NCBI GenBank assembly: GCA_963781215.1
Contig: CAWAFE010000031.1
Span: 1 to 64,000, forward strand
Reading direction: 5' to 3'
From: AP-15 sp963781215
GTDB taxonomy: Bacteria; Pseudomonadota; Alphaproteobacteria; ATCC43930; CGMCC-115725
DNA: 64,000 nt
Part shown: positions 26,502-35,530 of the stretch, piece after piece
How the letters are laid out: each line of letters opens with the position of its first letter
Position numbering within the stretch: the first letter of the stretch is position 1
Notes under the pieces: generated by a model
What the model was told of the DNA's origin: nothing
The model's input: only the letters and a program-made list of their open reading frames with translations
Databases searched by the model: none
Position numbers and translations under genes: made by a program

Positions 26502-28966
26502 GGCTGTTTCTCCTGGCAAGTGAGCGGCCCGATCGTCGGGATCTCGCCCGGCGCCGGCGTATAGTCGAAGGCGACCGTGCAACGCCGGCCGTCCGGCCGC
26601 TCGACAGCAAGATTATTGTGGCGGCTGAGATCCTGGACATAGGCTTCGCCGTCATAGCCCACCGGTACGGCGACGCGCGTCGCCCTCAGCGTGGCGACGC
26701 TGCCGACGGGCAGCGGCTGGCCTCCCTGGTCGAGGAGCCGCAGCAGGGCGCCGTGGCTGGCGCGGACTGGGAATTTCACCACGACCCCGGAGTGGTACTG
26801 CGGCCGCACGTCCCTGGTCATATACGGAACCGAAGCGTCGATCGGCACATCGGACGGGTCGATGGCCAGGCTGTTGAGATCGAACGAGCGAAGATCGGGC
26901 ACCAGCACCCGGCCGGCGGAGTCGGTTCTTTCAACCTCGCGGTTCTCGCTGAAGACGCGGATGCCGGGGGCGCCGGTGTCGACTACGGCGAAAGCGTCGT
27001 TGATCGAGTTGGAGGCGAAAAGCCCGCCATCGGCATAGGATAAAGCGCCCTGCGCCTCGCCGCGCAGCGCCGTCTGATTGCCGACCCGACTTGCCCCGGC
27101 GGAGACCAGCCCCCACGGCGACTTGTATTGCACCAAGCCGAATTCCTGATACGGATGGCCGGCGGAGCCGTAGACCTGATAGCCCCAGTCGCCGATCAGC
27201 ACCGGTGACTGCGTCGCCTGCACCTGCGCGTAACCGCCGCCCGATCCGGAGCCAGCGGCGACGCCGGCCGAGCTGCGCGGACCGAGCGGAACCGTCACCC
27301 CCAATATCGCGCCGGTACCGCCTCCCTGGGCGAAATCGCGGAAGGCGGTGGCGTAGAACGATAGATTACCGACCTGCAACGAGTAATTAGCTGACAAGAT
27401 TCGCGCGCGCAGAACCGGAATAAAGAAGGCTGCCCCGCTTGTAGTCGAAATCGTTCCGCCTGGCAGTACCGTGTTCTGAGCGAGAAATCCGGTGACCGGA
27501 GCCACGAGATTGATCGGCGCGGATACCGCGCTGCGATCGATGCCGGTAAAGGAGATCCCGGCGGACCCGAAGCGCCCGAACGAGAGACTGGCATAGGCAT
27601 TGACCTGGTGCTGCGGCACCGGATCGCCGTTGACCGTGGCGATGTCGCGGAAGTTGCGGGTGGCGATGCTGGCAAAGGCTCCAAGACTGACGATCGGACC
27701 GAGCCGCTGCAACCCGGCGGCTAGCTGAACCCCCGGCAGATCGAGGCCACTGCCGGCGGCGGAGAAATTCAGAACAGCCAGGTCGCCGACATTTACCACG
27801 CCGCCGGCGCCGCCAGCCACCAGGCCCGCAGTACCTTCGGCATGGGCCTCGACCGTCACCATCGACGACAAGCCGCGGCGGTAGGTGGCGGAGCCGGCAA
27901 GAGCACCGTAATCGTCGCTGACAACGCCCCAATTGCGCCGCACTGCGCCGACTTCCGCCGAATAGGTCTGCAGTCCGGGGGCGAGAAGATTGGAGCTGGC
28001 GTAGAACGGCAGGGTCGTAGTCACCTGCTGGCCGAGCGCGTTGGTCACGCTCATCTGGATCGCCCCGCCGCCGGTGACAACTGGAAGCTGCGGGATCTCG
28101 AATGGTCCGGGCGCAACTTGGCGCGAAAGGACCCGTGTGCCGTTGATCAGGACGTCGACCGTGGACGGGACCGCGGTGGAGCCGCCGACCGAAGGCAGCG
28201 GAAACGTCACGAGGTCGGGCCGCATCGTAAAATCCGATTGGATCTGCAAGCCGCCAATCCGCACCGGGCGGGTCCAACCGAGACCTCCATTGATGAAATC
28301 ACCCGCCCGATACCAGCGCAGATTATCGACGTCGGCGTAGGTGTAGACCGAATCTAGCCGTATCGCTGAATACAGACCGGTGTTGCCCGAGTTCGCTCCG
28401 GCATAGCCGAGCAAACCCGAGGAAACCACGCCCCAAGGCGAGAAGGCACGCAAATCGAACAGCCCGCTGCCAAGGTTTTGCCCGCCCACCGAGGTGCCGA
28501 CGACATCGTAATCGAGCGTCGCGCCGATCCCGCTCTCGACACGGACATTGGCGCCGGAGACCCCGGGGGCCAGCAACAGCTCGGGCAACAAGCGCTCGGG
28601 TGCGGCAGTGACGTACAATGTCTGTGTCGCCATATCGAGACGCACGGACAGGCCCTCGATTGTGGAGAGGGGGAGCAAATCACCCTGGTTCGACGGCACC
28701 CGATCGGGGACACGTATGCCCAGGTCTCGCAGCTCGGCGGGGCTCGCGAGAAGCTCGCTGTCGCGCTGCACGAACTGGCCGATCTTGCCAACCGGACGAC
28801 CGTTGACCACCATCTCCAACAGCAGCGTCTGATCGGCACCAGCGTGGCCGGCGGCGAGGGCGATGGTAACAATGACGATCGCTGCGGCGACAAACCGCAC
28901 AATGGCGGCGCTTGGCCGGTTATGGCCCCGCAACCACCGCGACCGGCTGATCGATTGCGCCGGCAT
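26498..28966 (-). CDS. Fimbrial outer-membrane usher protein
   Basis: An 822-residue beta-barrel assembly platform that exports and orders pilin subunits. A signal peptide ends near AGHAGA (about residue 44). A periplasmic N-terminal domain follows ('LLEMVVNGRPVGKIGQF'), then the barrel with a plug region ('VDVLINGTRVLSRQVAPGPFEIPQLPVVTGGGAIQMSV'), and C-terminal domains ('PVGSVATLRATRVAVPVGYDGEAYVQDL'). The 'CTVAFDYTPAPGEIPTIGPLTCQ' end holds a cysteine pair, as in ushers of the FimD/PapC fold. The start overlaps the chaperone gene by 47 bases. Gene order subunit-chaperone-usher-subunit is that of SCPU (sigma/archaic-like) pili. Confidence 0.93.
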   Translation of the reverse strand: MPAQSISRSRWLRGHNRPSAAIVRFVAAAIVIVTIALAAGHAGADQTLLLEMVVNGRPVGKIGQFVQRDSELLASPAELRDLGIRVPDRVPSNQGDLLPLSTIEGLSVRLDMATQTLYVTAAPERLLPELLLAPGVSGANVRVESGIGATLDYDVVGTSVGGQNLGSGLFDLRAFSPWGVVSSGLLGYAGANSGNTGLYSAIRLDSVYTYADVDNLRWYRAGDFINGGLGWTRPVRIGGLQIQSDFTMRPDLVTFPLPSVGGSTAVPSTVDVLINGTRVLSRQVAPGPFEIPQLPVVTGGGAIQMSVTNALGQQVTTTLPFYASSNLLAPGLQTYSAEVGAVRRNWGVVSDDYGALAGSATYRRGLSSMVTVEAHAEGTAGLVAGGAGGVVNVGDLAVLNFSAAGSGLDLPGVQLAAGLQRLGPIVSLGAFASIATRNFRDIATVNGDPVPQHQVNAYASLSFGRFGSAGISFTGIDRSAVSAPINLVAPVTGFLAQNTVLPGGTISTTSGAAFFIPVLRARILSANYSLQVGNLSFYATAFRDFAQGGGTGAILGVTVPLGPRSSAGVAAGSGSGGGYAQVQATQSPVLIGDWGYQVYGSAGHPYQEFGLVQYKSPWGLVSAGASRVGNQTALRGEAQGALSYADGGLFASNSINDAFAVVDTGAPGIRVFSENREVERTDSAGRVLVPDLRSFDLNSLAIDPSDVPIDASVPYMTRDVRPQYHSGVVVKFPVRASHGALLRLLDQGGQPLPVGSVATLRATRVAVPVGYDGEAYVQDLSRHNNLAVERPDGRRCTVAFDYTPAPGEIPTIGPLTCQEKQP

Positions 28967-29645
28967 CGGTCCGCGCGGTCAAGCGCATCGTCGTACCGGG
29001 CGCTGGCGGCGGGTTTGGCCTGAGGATGCGCCATCGACGGGTAGCGCCGGCGAGAATATACGGGGAAACACCGGCCTCGACCGGTGACGGCCTGCCGGCG
29101 GCGAGGAGAGAAATATCGAGGACCTTTTCGCGGCGATTGCCGTCATTGACCGCCACCAGCTCGGCTTGTCCGAGGCTGGCCTCGACCCGCCATTGCAGAT
29201 GCGGCGCGGCGCGTTCGAGAGGCTCGACAAAGATCGGAATCGACAAGCGCAGCGCGATCCGCACCGTCCCCGGCGCGGCCGGCGGCGGGATCTGGTCGAG
29301 CAGGATGCGGTAGCTCGCCTCCCGCCCCTGCGCCGGCCGCCGCAATACCAGCCGGATGACCTGGCTGGCCCCCGCCGCGATCGTGCAAATCGGCGGGCTG
29401 GCCAAGAGTTCCGTGGTCGGCTCCAATGCCTCTTCGCCCTGGGGGGATTGGCTCCAGGCAAAGGCTCGGACCTGAAGGGAGGTCTGCACATCAGCTTCGT
29501 TCTTGACCGTCAGGCTGGCCGCCATCTGCCCCGGTGTCATCTGGATGGTGACGGGGAGAACGGTCAGCCCGTCGGCCGCGGCCGTTCTTGCGGATAGGTA
29601 GAGCAACAGCGCGCCGACGATTGCCGCACGCGATAGAAAGGTCAT
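28920..29645 (-). CDS. Periplasmic pilus-assembly chaperone (FimC/PapD type)
   Basis: A 241-residue two-Ig-domain chaperone that caps pilin subunits. A signal peptide is seen at the N terminus (MTFLSRAAIVGALLLYLSA). The chaperone signature runs 'LTVLPVTIQMTPGQMAASLTVKNEADVQTSLQVRAFAWSQ', then 'ASPPICTIAAGASQVIRLVLRRP' and 'SYRILLDQIPP', which contains the G1-strand edge pattern. The second domain has 'LSIPIFVEP'. The ATG at 29645 puts the signal peptide first; a longer frame upstream lacks support. It follows the first subunit gene by 19 bases. Confidence 0.9.
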   Translation of the reverse strand: MTFLSRAAIVGALLLYLSARTAAADGLTVLPVTIQMTPGQMAASLTVKNEADVQTSLQVRAFAWSQSPQGEEALEPTTELLASPPICTIAAGASQVIRLVLRRPAQGREASYRILLDQIPPPAAPGTVRIALRLSIPIFVEPLERAAPHLQWRVEASLGQAELVAVNDGNRREKVLDISLLAAGRPSPVEAGVSPYILAGATRRWRILRPNPPPAPGTTMRLTARTDAGAIDQPVAVVAGP

Positions 29646-29664
29646 CCCGGCCGACAGGCCAAGA

Positions 29665-30174
29665 TCAATAGGTGACAGTCGCGGTGATCGTATCGACGTA
29701 GGCGCCGGGAGTGACGAATTGGCCTGCCGCCAACAGACCATAGACGGTCAATGTCTGCGCACTGCCATTGCCGGTTCCGGCCTCGGTGTCGGTGCCGACG
29801 GTGTTGCCCCAGTTGATTGAGTGGGCAGCGTCCTGGTAGAGCGCGTATCCCAGCAGCGCGCCGGCGGGACCGGTCATCTTTCGGGTTGTCACTGTCGCAC
29901 CCGGCGCAGTCCCGGCGTTAAGCCCGACATTATAGGTCGTGCTGTTGGTGCAGGTGACGGAGATCGTGGAGGTCTGGGCAACCTGGACGCCAGTATAGGT
30001 GCCAAACGCCAGATTGGTTGCCGATATCAGGCAGGTGGCCTGGACGGTGGCGGTGACCTGAAACGTCGTCGTGGCGGTCGCCGCGTGAGCCGATGTCGCC
30101 ATCAGCCCGACCGCGAAACCCATTATCAGCGTGACAGCGGCGCGGGAAAGTCCTTCGTATCTCGTGCGAAGCAT
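29665..30174 (-). CDS. Spore coat U-type pilin subunit (first gene of operon)
   Basis: A 169-residue subunit with a signal peptide ending at TSAHA and a single SCPU domain: 'TFQVTATVQATCLISATNLAFGTYTG', 'VTCTNSTTYNVGLNAG', 'RKMTGPAGALLGYALYQDAAHSINWGN', 'LTVYGLL' and the final strand 'GAYVDTITATVTY'. The two cysteines probably form the domain disulfide. As the first gene before chaperone and usher it is probably the major subunit. The intergenic region 30175-30345 before it should hold the operon promoter. Confidence 0.88.
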   Translation of the reverse strand: MLRTRYEGLSRAAVTLIMGFAVGLMATSAHAATATTTFQVTATVQATCLISATNLAFGTYTGVQVAQTSTISVTCTNSTTYNVGLNAGTAPGATVTTRKMTGPAGALLGYALYQDAAHSINWGNTVGTDTEAGTGNGSAQTLTVYGLLAAGQFVTPGAYVDTITATVTY

Positions 30175-30345
30175 GAAACCTGCCTATTTGGCGAGAATCG
30201 ATGATCCCCTTCGCCTTGTCCTTTAGTACATCGATCGTCAATTTTCCGTCAATATCGCCCCTGCGTTGCGGCCAGGCGCAGGATAACGCCCGGTCGAAGC
30301 CTGCTCGGGCCGGCTGGCGCCGAGATGTGAATCCGCGCCGACCCG

Positions 30346-31620
30346 CTAGTAAATCTCGAAATAGTGGCCGCAAAGATCGGAGTGGGAGAACTCGGCGACC
30401 TTCTCGGCCTCGACCCGCTTGAAGCGCAGATAGGCGTCGAAGTGGGTATGGCCGAACCATTGGGCGGCGGCCTCGCTGGCGGCCAGGCGGTCGAGTGCGG
30501 TGCCGATCGCGTGGGGTAAGGCCGGAGGCGCCGCACCAGTGGCCGGCAGGGGCAGCGACCGGCGGATACCGTCGGTTCCGGCGAAGATGACGGCACCCAA
30601 GGCCAGATAGGGGCTGGCGGCGGCATCCGCGGCGCGGAACTCGACATGGAACTGGTGCGAATGTTCCTCCGGCGTCGCAGCGGCGAAGACCGGGCAGATG
30701 CGCAGGCAGGCACCGCGGTCCTGCCGCACCAGGTCGATCAAGGTCGGCGCCCAGCGGTTGGGCACGAGCCGCAGATAAGAAACCGGCGACGGCGCGGTCA
30801 CGGCGCAGATCGCCGGCATATGGTGCAGGATGCCGGCAAAGAAATGTTGCGCCGGCGGGCTCAGATCGAACGGCTCGCCGGGGGCGTGGGTCGCCGGCCG
30901 GCCGGCACCGTCCCATAGGCTCATATGGATGTGGACGCCGTTGCCCACACCGTCGGGGTCGGGCTTCGGCGAAAAGCTGACGCGGTGGCCGAGGCGGTGC
31001 GCCGTGGCGCGCGCCATCTCGCGGGTGATCACCGCGTGGTCGGCCGCGGTCAGCGCCGGCTGCGGCTGCACCGTCACCTCGAGCTGGCGGGCGCCGTATT
31101 CGGCGAGCAGCGTGTCCGGGACCGGCCCCGCCATGCGCAAGGCCGCGACAAAGCTTTCGCCGAAATTGCCTTGGCGGCGGAAGGCGCCGAGCGCATAGGC
31201 GTCGCCGGGGCGGTCGGCGGTGCCGGTATAGACGAACTCCTGCTCGAAGGCGGCGTGCAGGCGCAGGCCGGCAACCGTCTCGAGCTCGGCGACGGCGCGG
31301 CGCAGAAAATCGCGCGGGCAGCATTCCCAAGCCGTGCCGTCGGTCGTGCAAATGTCGCCCAAAAAGAAATGCTCGACCGCCGAGCCGTCGCCGAAATCGA
31401 CCCGCACCTCAGCCTCGGGGTCGGGGACGATCATCAGATCGCCGGCGGTGCCGAAGGGCGTGTCCCAGATCGGCCCTTGCGGCGACATCATCAGATTGCT
31501 GCCGGTCCAGCCAACCCCCTTCTTCAGCCGCGCCGGCAATTCGTGCGCCGGAAAGCCCTTGCCCCGCGCGTGCCCCGAGATGTCGCAGGTCGCGACAAAG
31601 ATCAGCTCCTCGCGGATCAT
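30346..31620 (-). CDS. Glutamine synthetase-family ligase (GlnA-like)
   Basis: A 424-residue member of the glutamine synthetase fold. It shows the beta-grasp N-terminal part with 'LIFVATCDISGHARGKGFP' and 'WDTPFGTAGDLMIVPDP', the metal-site region 'LHAAFEQEFVYTG' and 'GNGVHIHMSLWDGAGRP', and the 'SYLRLVPNRWAP' and 'EFRAADAAASPYLALGAVIFAG' stretches. It lacks features of true nitrogen-assimilation GlnA, such as the adenylylation loop, and is shorter. These enzymes join an amine to the gamma-carboxyl of glutamate (for example gamma-glutamyl-amine ligases); the amine is not known here. The ATG at 31620 follows an AGGAG site. No catabolic neighbours narrow the function. Confidence 0.82.
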   Translation of the reverse strand: MIREELIFVATCDISGHARGKGFPAHELPARLKKGVGWTGSNLMMSPQGPIWDTPFGTAGDLMIVPDPEAEVRVDFGDGSAVEHFFLGDICTTDGTAWECCPRDFLRRAVAELETVAGLRLHAAFEQEFVYTGTADRPGDAYALGAFRRQGNFGESFVAALRMAGPVPDTLLAEYGARQLEVTVQPQPALTAADHAVITREMARATAHRLGHRVSFSPKPDPDGVGNGVHIHMSLWDGAGRPATHAPGEPFDLSPPAQHFFAGILHHMPAICAVTAPSPVSYLRLVPNRWAPTLIDLVRQDRGACLRICPVFAAATPEEHSHQFHVEFRAADAAASPYLALGAVIFAGTDGIRRSLPLPATGAAPPALPHAIGTALDRLAASEAAAQWFGHTHFDAYLRFKRVEAEKVAEFSHSDLCGHYFEIY

Positions 31621-32087
31621 GCTTCCGGCTCCTAACCCGCCAATTCCGTTTTGCGCTCTCTACCTGTTTTGGCCCGAGAAAAACAGATGGGCGCGTTCTC
31701 CCCTTCACTCCTGGGCCTTTACGAGGGGTTGACGCCCGGTTTTGGGCGGGCGCTGCTACAGGATGTCGCGGGTCGGGTCGAAAGCCTCTGACGCTATCCG
31801 GTCAAGAGGATACGCGGCGAGCAAATGCCGGAAATATTCGCCGGCTTCTCGGGCGTTCACGGTGATCGGCTGTTCGCGTTCAAGAGCTCCGCTGGATCGG
31901 CGGGTTTTCCCTATCTGACAGGGCGGGAATGGCACGAGATGCTCTTGTATCGTGCGCGCTTCCGCCATCCCGACAAGCTGGAGGATCTCGGAGAAGGCGC
32001 GCTCTCTTTACGGATCTCCTCGAGCGCCCCTGCGGGAGGATATCGGCTAGGATGGCAGGATTCCGTATTCAACCATGGGAGAGAGAG
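31621..32087. other. Intergenic region, no supported gene
   Basis: 467 bases between divergent genes. A 70-codon minus-strand frame (31756-31968) and a plus-strand frame from 31825 exist, but neither has a ribosome site or recognisable motif. The region should hold the promoters of the glutamine-synthetase-like gene and the hydrolase gene. Confidence 0.5.
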
Positions 32088-32933
32088 ATGCCGGTCGCCA
32101 AGGTCCGCGGTGTCGACATCAACTATCAGATCCTCGGTGGGCACGGCCCGTGGGTGGCGTTGCAGCCCGGCGGTCGGCGCGGCCTGGTCGGGGTCCGGTC
32201 GCTGGCCGAGAAGATCGCCGAAGCCGGCAACCGGGTGCTGATCTACGACCGGCGCAATTGCGGCGCCTCCGGCATCTCGTTCGAGGGCGGCAATTCCGAG
32301 AACGAGGTCTGGGCCGAGGATCTGCGCGAGTTGCTGCTCGGGCTCGACGCGTTGCCGGCGTTCATCGGCGGCAGCTCGTCCGGCTGCCGGCTGGCCTTGC
32401 TGCTGGCATTGCGCCATCCGGCCGCGGTCCGCGGATTGTTGCTGTGGCGCGTCACCGGCGGTCCCTACGCGGCCAGGCAGCTGGCGCAGAACTATTACAC
32501 GCAATTCATCGACCTGGCGCGGGCGGGCGGCATGGAGGCGGTCTGCCGGAGCGAGCATTTCGGCGAGACGATCAAGGCCAATCCGGCCAACCGCACCCGG
32601 TTGACGGGAATCGGGGTCGAGAATTTCGTCGGCATTATGGAGGCTTGGCGGCGTGCCTTTATCGAGGGCGCGGACCATCCTGTCATCGGCCTCAGCCCGG
32701 CCGAATTGCGCTCGCTGACGATGCCGGCCTGCATCATCCCCGGCAACGACCCGGTGCATCTGCGTTCGGCCGGCCAGGCCGCGCACCGGCTGATGCCGAA
32801 CAGCGAGCATCACGAGATGTTCCCCGGAGACCACCCAGACCTCGACACCGCGATCGAGGAGTGGCAGGCAAAGGAAGGCCTCTTGGCGGCGATCTTCATC
32901 GACTTTCTGCGCCGCCAGCAGCGCCGGGTATAG
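32088..32933 (+). CDS. Alpha/beta hydrolase
   Basis: A 281-residue alpha/beta-hydrolase fold enzyme. It shows 'VALQPGGRRGLVG' (oxyanion region), 'VLIYDRRNCGASG', the nucleophile elbow 'GGSSSGCRLAL' (Ser at the centre), 'IPGNDPVHL' (acid) and a C-terminal 'MFPGDHPDLDTAI', where the His is the likely base. The start at 32088 has a purine-rich GGGAGAGAGAG site; the frame upstream runs through non-coding DNA. The substrate is unknown. It precedes a TAXI receptor by about 100 bases, with no sign of a shared function. Confidence 0.85.
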   Translation: MPVAKVRGVDINYQILGGHGPWVALQPGGRRGLVGVRSLAEKIAEAGNRVLIYDRRNCGASGISFEGGNSENEVWAEDLRELLLGLDALPAFIGGSSSGCRLALLLALRHPAAVRGLLLWRVTGGPYAARQLAQNYYTQFIDLARAGGMEAVCRSEHFGETIKANPANRTRLTGIGVENFVGIMEAWRRAFIEGADHPVIGLSPAELRSLTMPACIIPGNDPVHLRSAGQAAHRLMPNSEHHEMFPGDHPDLDTAIEEWQAKEGLLAAIFIDFLRRQQRRV

Positions 32934-33029
32934 TCAGCCGGCCCAGGATTGGCATCGGGTCCCGGGGTGTTGCAATCCGGGGCGATCCGTGGTGTGTGTT
33001 GAAAGATGGTGGTCTCACCCGGTGAGACG

Positions 33030-34088
33030 ATGTCCGGTGGTTGTGGTCGTCGCTGGCGCGGCCTGGGTGGGGCGATCGTCCTGATCCTCGCGCTGGGGTT
33101 GGGCATAGCGCCGGCCGGTGCGCAGGAGGCGAAATTCTTCCGCATCGGCGCGGCCGGCACCGGCGGCAGCTTTTTCGAGATCAGCGGGGTCATCGCCGGC
33201 GCCATCTCCAAGCCGGGCGGCGCGCCGCCCTGCGAGCGCGGCGGCAGCTGCGGGGTGCCGGGCCTGGTGGCGGTGGCGCAGGCGACGCAGGGATCGGTCG
33301 ACAACATCCGGATGATCGCCGCCAATCAAATCGAGTCCGGCATCGCGCAATCCGATATCGTCAGCTGGGCCTATGCCGGGACCGGCGTGTTTCAGGGCGA
33401 CGGCGCGATGAAGCAGCTGCGCGCGATCGCCAGCCTGTTTCCGGAGAAGCTGCAGCTGGTCGTGCGGGCAGACGGGCCGATCAAGACGCTCGCCGACCTC
33501 AGAGGCAGGCGCATCTCGCTGGGCGAGCTCGAATCGGGGACGCTGGTCGACAGCCGCATCCTGCTCGCCGCAGCCGGGCTCGGCGAAAATAACGTGATCG
33601 CCGAATTCTTGCGGCCCGGCGCCGCGGCAGCGAAGCTGAAGGACGGGACCATCGAGGGCTTTTTTCTGATCGGCGGCATCCCGGTGCCGGCGATCCGCGA
33701 CCTCGCCGCGGCGGTGCCGATACGCCTGGTGCCGATCGACAACGATTTGTTGTCGCGAATGCAGGAGAAATACAGCCTCTATCGCCGCGCGCTGATCCCG
33801 GCCGGCACCTATCCGGGGGTCGACGTCGAGACGCCGTCGATCGGGTTTCACGCAATCTGGGTCGTCACCGCCGATCTTTCGGACGAGCTTGTCTACGAGG
33901 TCACGAAGGCGCTGTGGAGCGAGGCGACCCGCCGTCTGCTCGACGCGCACAGCTTGATCGGCAAGCAGGTTCGGCTCGAAGACGCCTTGGAGGGCCTGCC
34001 GGTGCCGCTGCATCCGGGGGCGCGACGGTTCTATCGCGAGGCCGGCTTGCTGGTGGAGGGCGACGCCTCGCCCGGCAAGCCCGATTGA
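33030..34088 (+). CDS. TAXI-family TRAP transporter solute-binding protein
   Basis: A 352-residue periplasmic binding protein with a signal peptide (GGAIVLILALGLGIAPAGAQ). TAXI-family marks are 'FFRIGAAGTGGSFFEISGVIAGAIS', 'VAVAQATQGSVDNIRMIAANQIESGIAQSDI', 'LRAIASLFPEKLQLVVRADGPIKTLADLRGRRISLGELESGT' and 'IGFHAIWVVTADLSDELVYEVTKALW'. Such receptors deliver solutes, often glutamate or other carboxylates, to a TRAP permease. No permease gene is adjacent, so the partner is elsewhere or the protein is an orphan receptor. An alternative start lies 24 bases upstream at 33006. Confidence 0.9.
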   Translation: MSGGCGRRWRGLGGAIVLILALGLGIAPAGAQEAKFFRIGAAGTGGSFFEISGVIAGAISKPGGAPPCERGGSCGVPGLVAVAQATQGSVDNIRMIAANQIESGIAQSDIVSWAYAGTGVFQGDGAMKQLRAIASLFPEKLQLVVRADGPIKTLADLRGRRISLGELESGTLVDSRILLAAAGLGENNVIAEFLRPGAAAAKLKDGTIEGFFLIGGIPVPAIRDLAAAVPIRLVPIDNDLLSRMQEKYSLYRRALIPAGTYPGVDVETPSIGFHAIWVVTADLSDELVYEVTKALWSEATRRLLDAHSLIGKQVRLEDALEGLPVPLHPGARRFYREAGLLVEGDASPGKPD

Positions 34089-34405
34089 TGGACGCCTAGC
34101 TAGACTAGCAAAACCTCTAGCTCCACAGTTATAGAGTCCGGCGAATTCCCGACCCAATCTCACTCGATTGTTGTCGAGACCTACGACAAAGTCGCCATAA
34201 TCATGTGGTAACCGTCATGCCTTTGGGCTGTACGTTGGCGGAAGCCGGCGAGCGCTGCGCGTGAGTTAGCTGGCTGTAGATTCTCTGCAAATAACAGCGA
34301 AAACAGCGGGGCGCGGCGGGGCTAACCCGCAAGGTCTTCGGCGAACCGTCCGGACGGCGGAGGCTCCTCGAAGATGTGTTCCGCCGGATTGCGAGCGGGA
34401 AGGGG
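34089..34405. other. Intergenic region between convergent genes
   Basis: 317 bases with lower GC around 34095-34220. It contains an inverted repeat TTGTCG-N7-CGACAA at 34171-34189. No tRNA, no coding frame with a start signal and no clear terminator were seen. Confidence 0.45.
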
Positions 34406-35464
34406 CTATTGCGGCGCCTCGATCAGCACATTGATGGTGCGGGCAGCGGCGGCGAGTTCGCGCCAGGTTTCGTCGTCGATCGGCACGCCGTCGGCGAGGC
34501 GCCGGGCGCGGGTCTGGCGCTCGGGGTCGCCGGGGATCAGCACCGGCTCGTCCGGGTGCCGCGGGGGCGAAGCGGTGATGTATTGGGTCATAGATGCGAT
34601 CTCGTCGCGCAGCCATTCGCGATCGATCAGACGCGACGGGTCGATGACGATCGTCAGCATGCCGTTCGTCGCCGTGCCGGCGCCTTGCCGCTCGGGCCGC
34701 ATCGTGCCACCGCCGCACAAGGCACCGGCCAGCATCTCGCAGACAAAGGCGAGGGCATAGCCCTTGTGCTCGCCGAAGGTCAGCACGGCACCCCGCTTCT
34801 CGCCATACATGGCGCCGGGGTCGGTCGTCGGCTTGCCCTCGCCGTCGAGCAGGGTGCCGGGTTTCAGCTGCTCGCCCTTGTTGCGGGCGACGCGCACCTT
34901 GCCCATCGCCACCACACTCGTCGCCATGTCGAGGATGATCGGCCGGTCCGGCTCGGGGCCCGGCATGGCGATGCAGACGGGGTTCGTGCTGAAGCGCGCA
35001 TCGCTACCGCGCCACGGCGCCACGGCCGGCCGCGCATCGGTAACGTTGACAAAATGAAACGAGACGAGACCCGCTGTGGCGCACATCTCGCCATAGGTGC
35101 CGACCCGGCCGATGTGGTGCGGATTGCGCAAGGCCACCACCGCGACGCCGGTTTCGCGCGCCTTTTCGATCGCGATCATCGTCGCTTCGCGCGCGGCGAT
35201 CTGGCCCCAGGCCCGCTCGCCGTCATAAACGATCAGCGAGCCGTTCTCGCTGACGACGCGCCCCTTGCGGTTGGCGACGACGGTGCCGCCCGCCAGATGG
35301 TTCAGATAGTTCGGGATCAGACCAACCCCGTGGCTGTCGTGGCCGCGCAGATTGGCCTCGATCAGGTGGCCGGCGATAATCTCCGCCTCGCTCGCGTCGC
35401 TTCCGGCAGCCTCGAACACGCGCAAGGCGAGGCGGTGCAATTCCTGGTGATCGATCGTCGGCAT
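34406..35464 (-). CDS. LDH2-type malate/lactate/ureidoglycolate dehydrogenase family oxidoreductase
   Basis: A 352-residue NAD(P)-dependent 2-hydroxyacid dehydrogenase of the LDH2 fold (unrelated to the Rossmann LDHs). Motifs: 'EANLRGHDSHGVGLIPNYL' with the catalytic His, 'TGVAVVALRNPHHIGRVGTYGEM', 'FSTNPVCIAMPGPEPDRPIILDMATSVVAMGKVRVA', 'GKPTTDPGAMYGEKRGAVLTFGEHKGYALAFVCEMLAGAL'. The family includes malate, ureidoglycolate, sulfolactate and delta-1-piperideine-2-carboxylate dehydrogenases, and the sequence alone does not choose among them. The ATG at 35464 has a GGAGA site. Confidence 0.9.
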   Translation of the reverse strand: MPTIDHQELHRLALRVFEAAGSDASEAEIIAGHLIEANLRGHDSHGVGLIPNYLNHLAGGTVVANRKGRVVSENGSLIVYDGERAWGQIAAREATMIAIEKARETGVAVVALRNPHHIGRVGTYGEMCATAGLVSFHFVNVTDARPAVAPWRGSDARFSTNPVCIAMPGPEPDRPIILDMATSVVAMGKVRVARNKGEQLKPGTLLDGEGKPTTDPGAMYGEKRGAVLTFGEHKGYALAFVCEMLAGALCGGGTMRPERQGAGTATNGMLTIVIDPSRLIDREWLRDEIASMTQYITASPPRHPDEPVLIPGDPERQTRARRLADGVPIDDETWRELAAAARTINVLIEAPQ

Positions 35465-35530
35465 GGGCGTTCTCCGGCAGGCGGGATCAAGGCCGAGGAT
35501 TTTGCCCGCGCCGCAGCGGAACGCCAGCCC

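Noticed and set aside
24487..26655. 722-codon minus-strand frame across the acyl-CoA dehydrogenase and pilin genes
   Set aside because: It crosses several real genes in the wrong frame and has no domain.
31756..31968. 70-codon minus-strand frame
   Set aside because: No ribosome site, no recognisable motif; kept only as a note in the intergenic entry.
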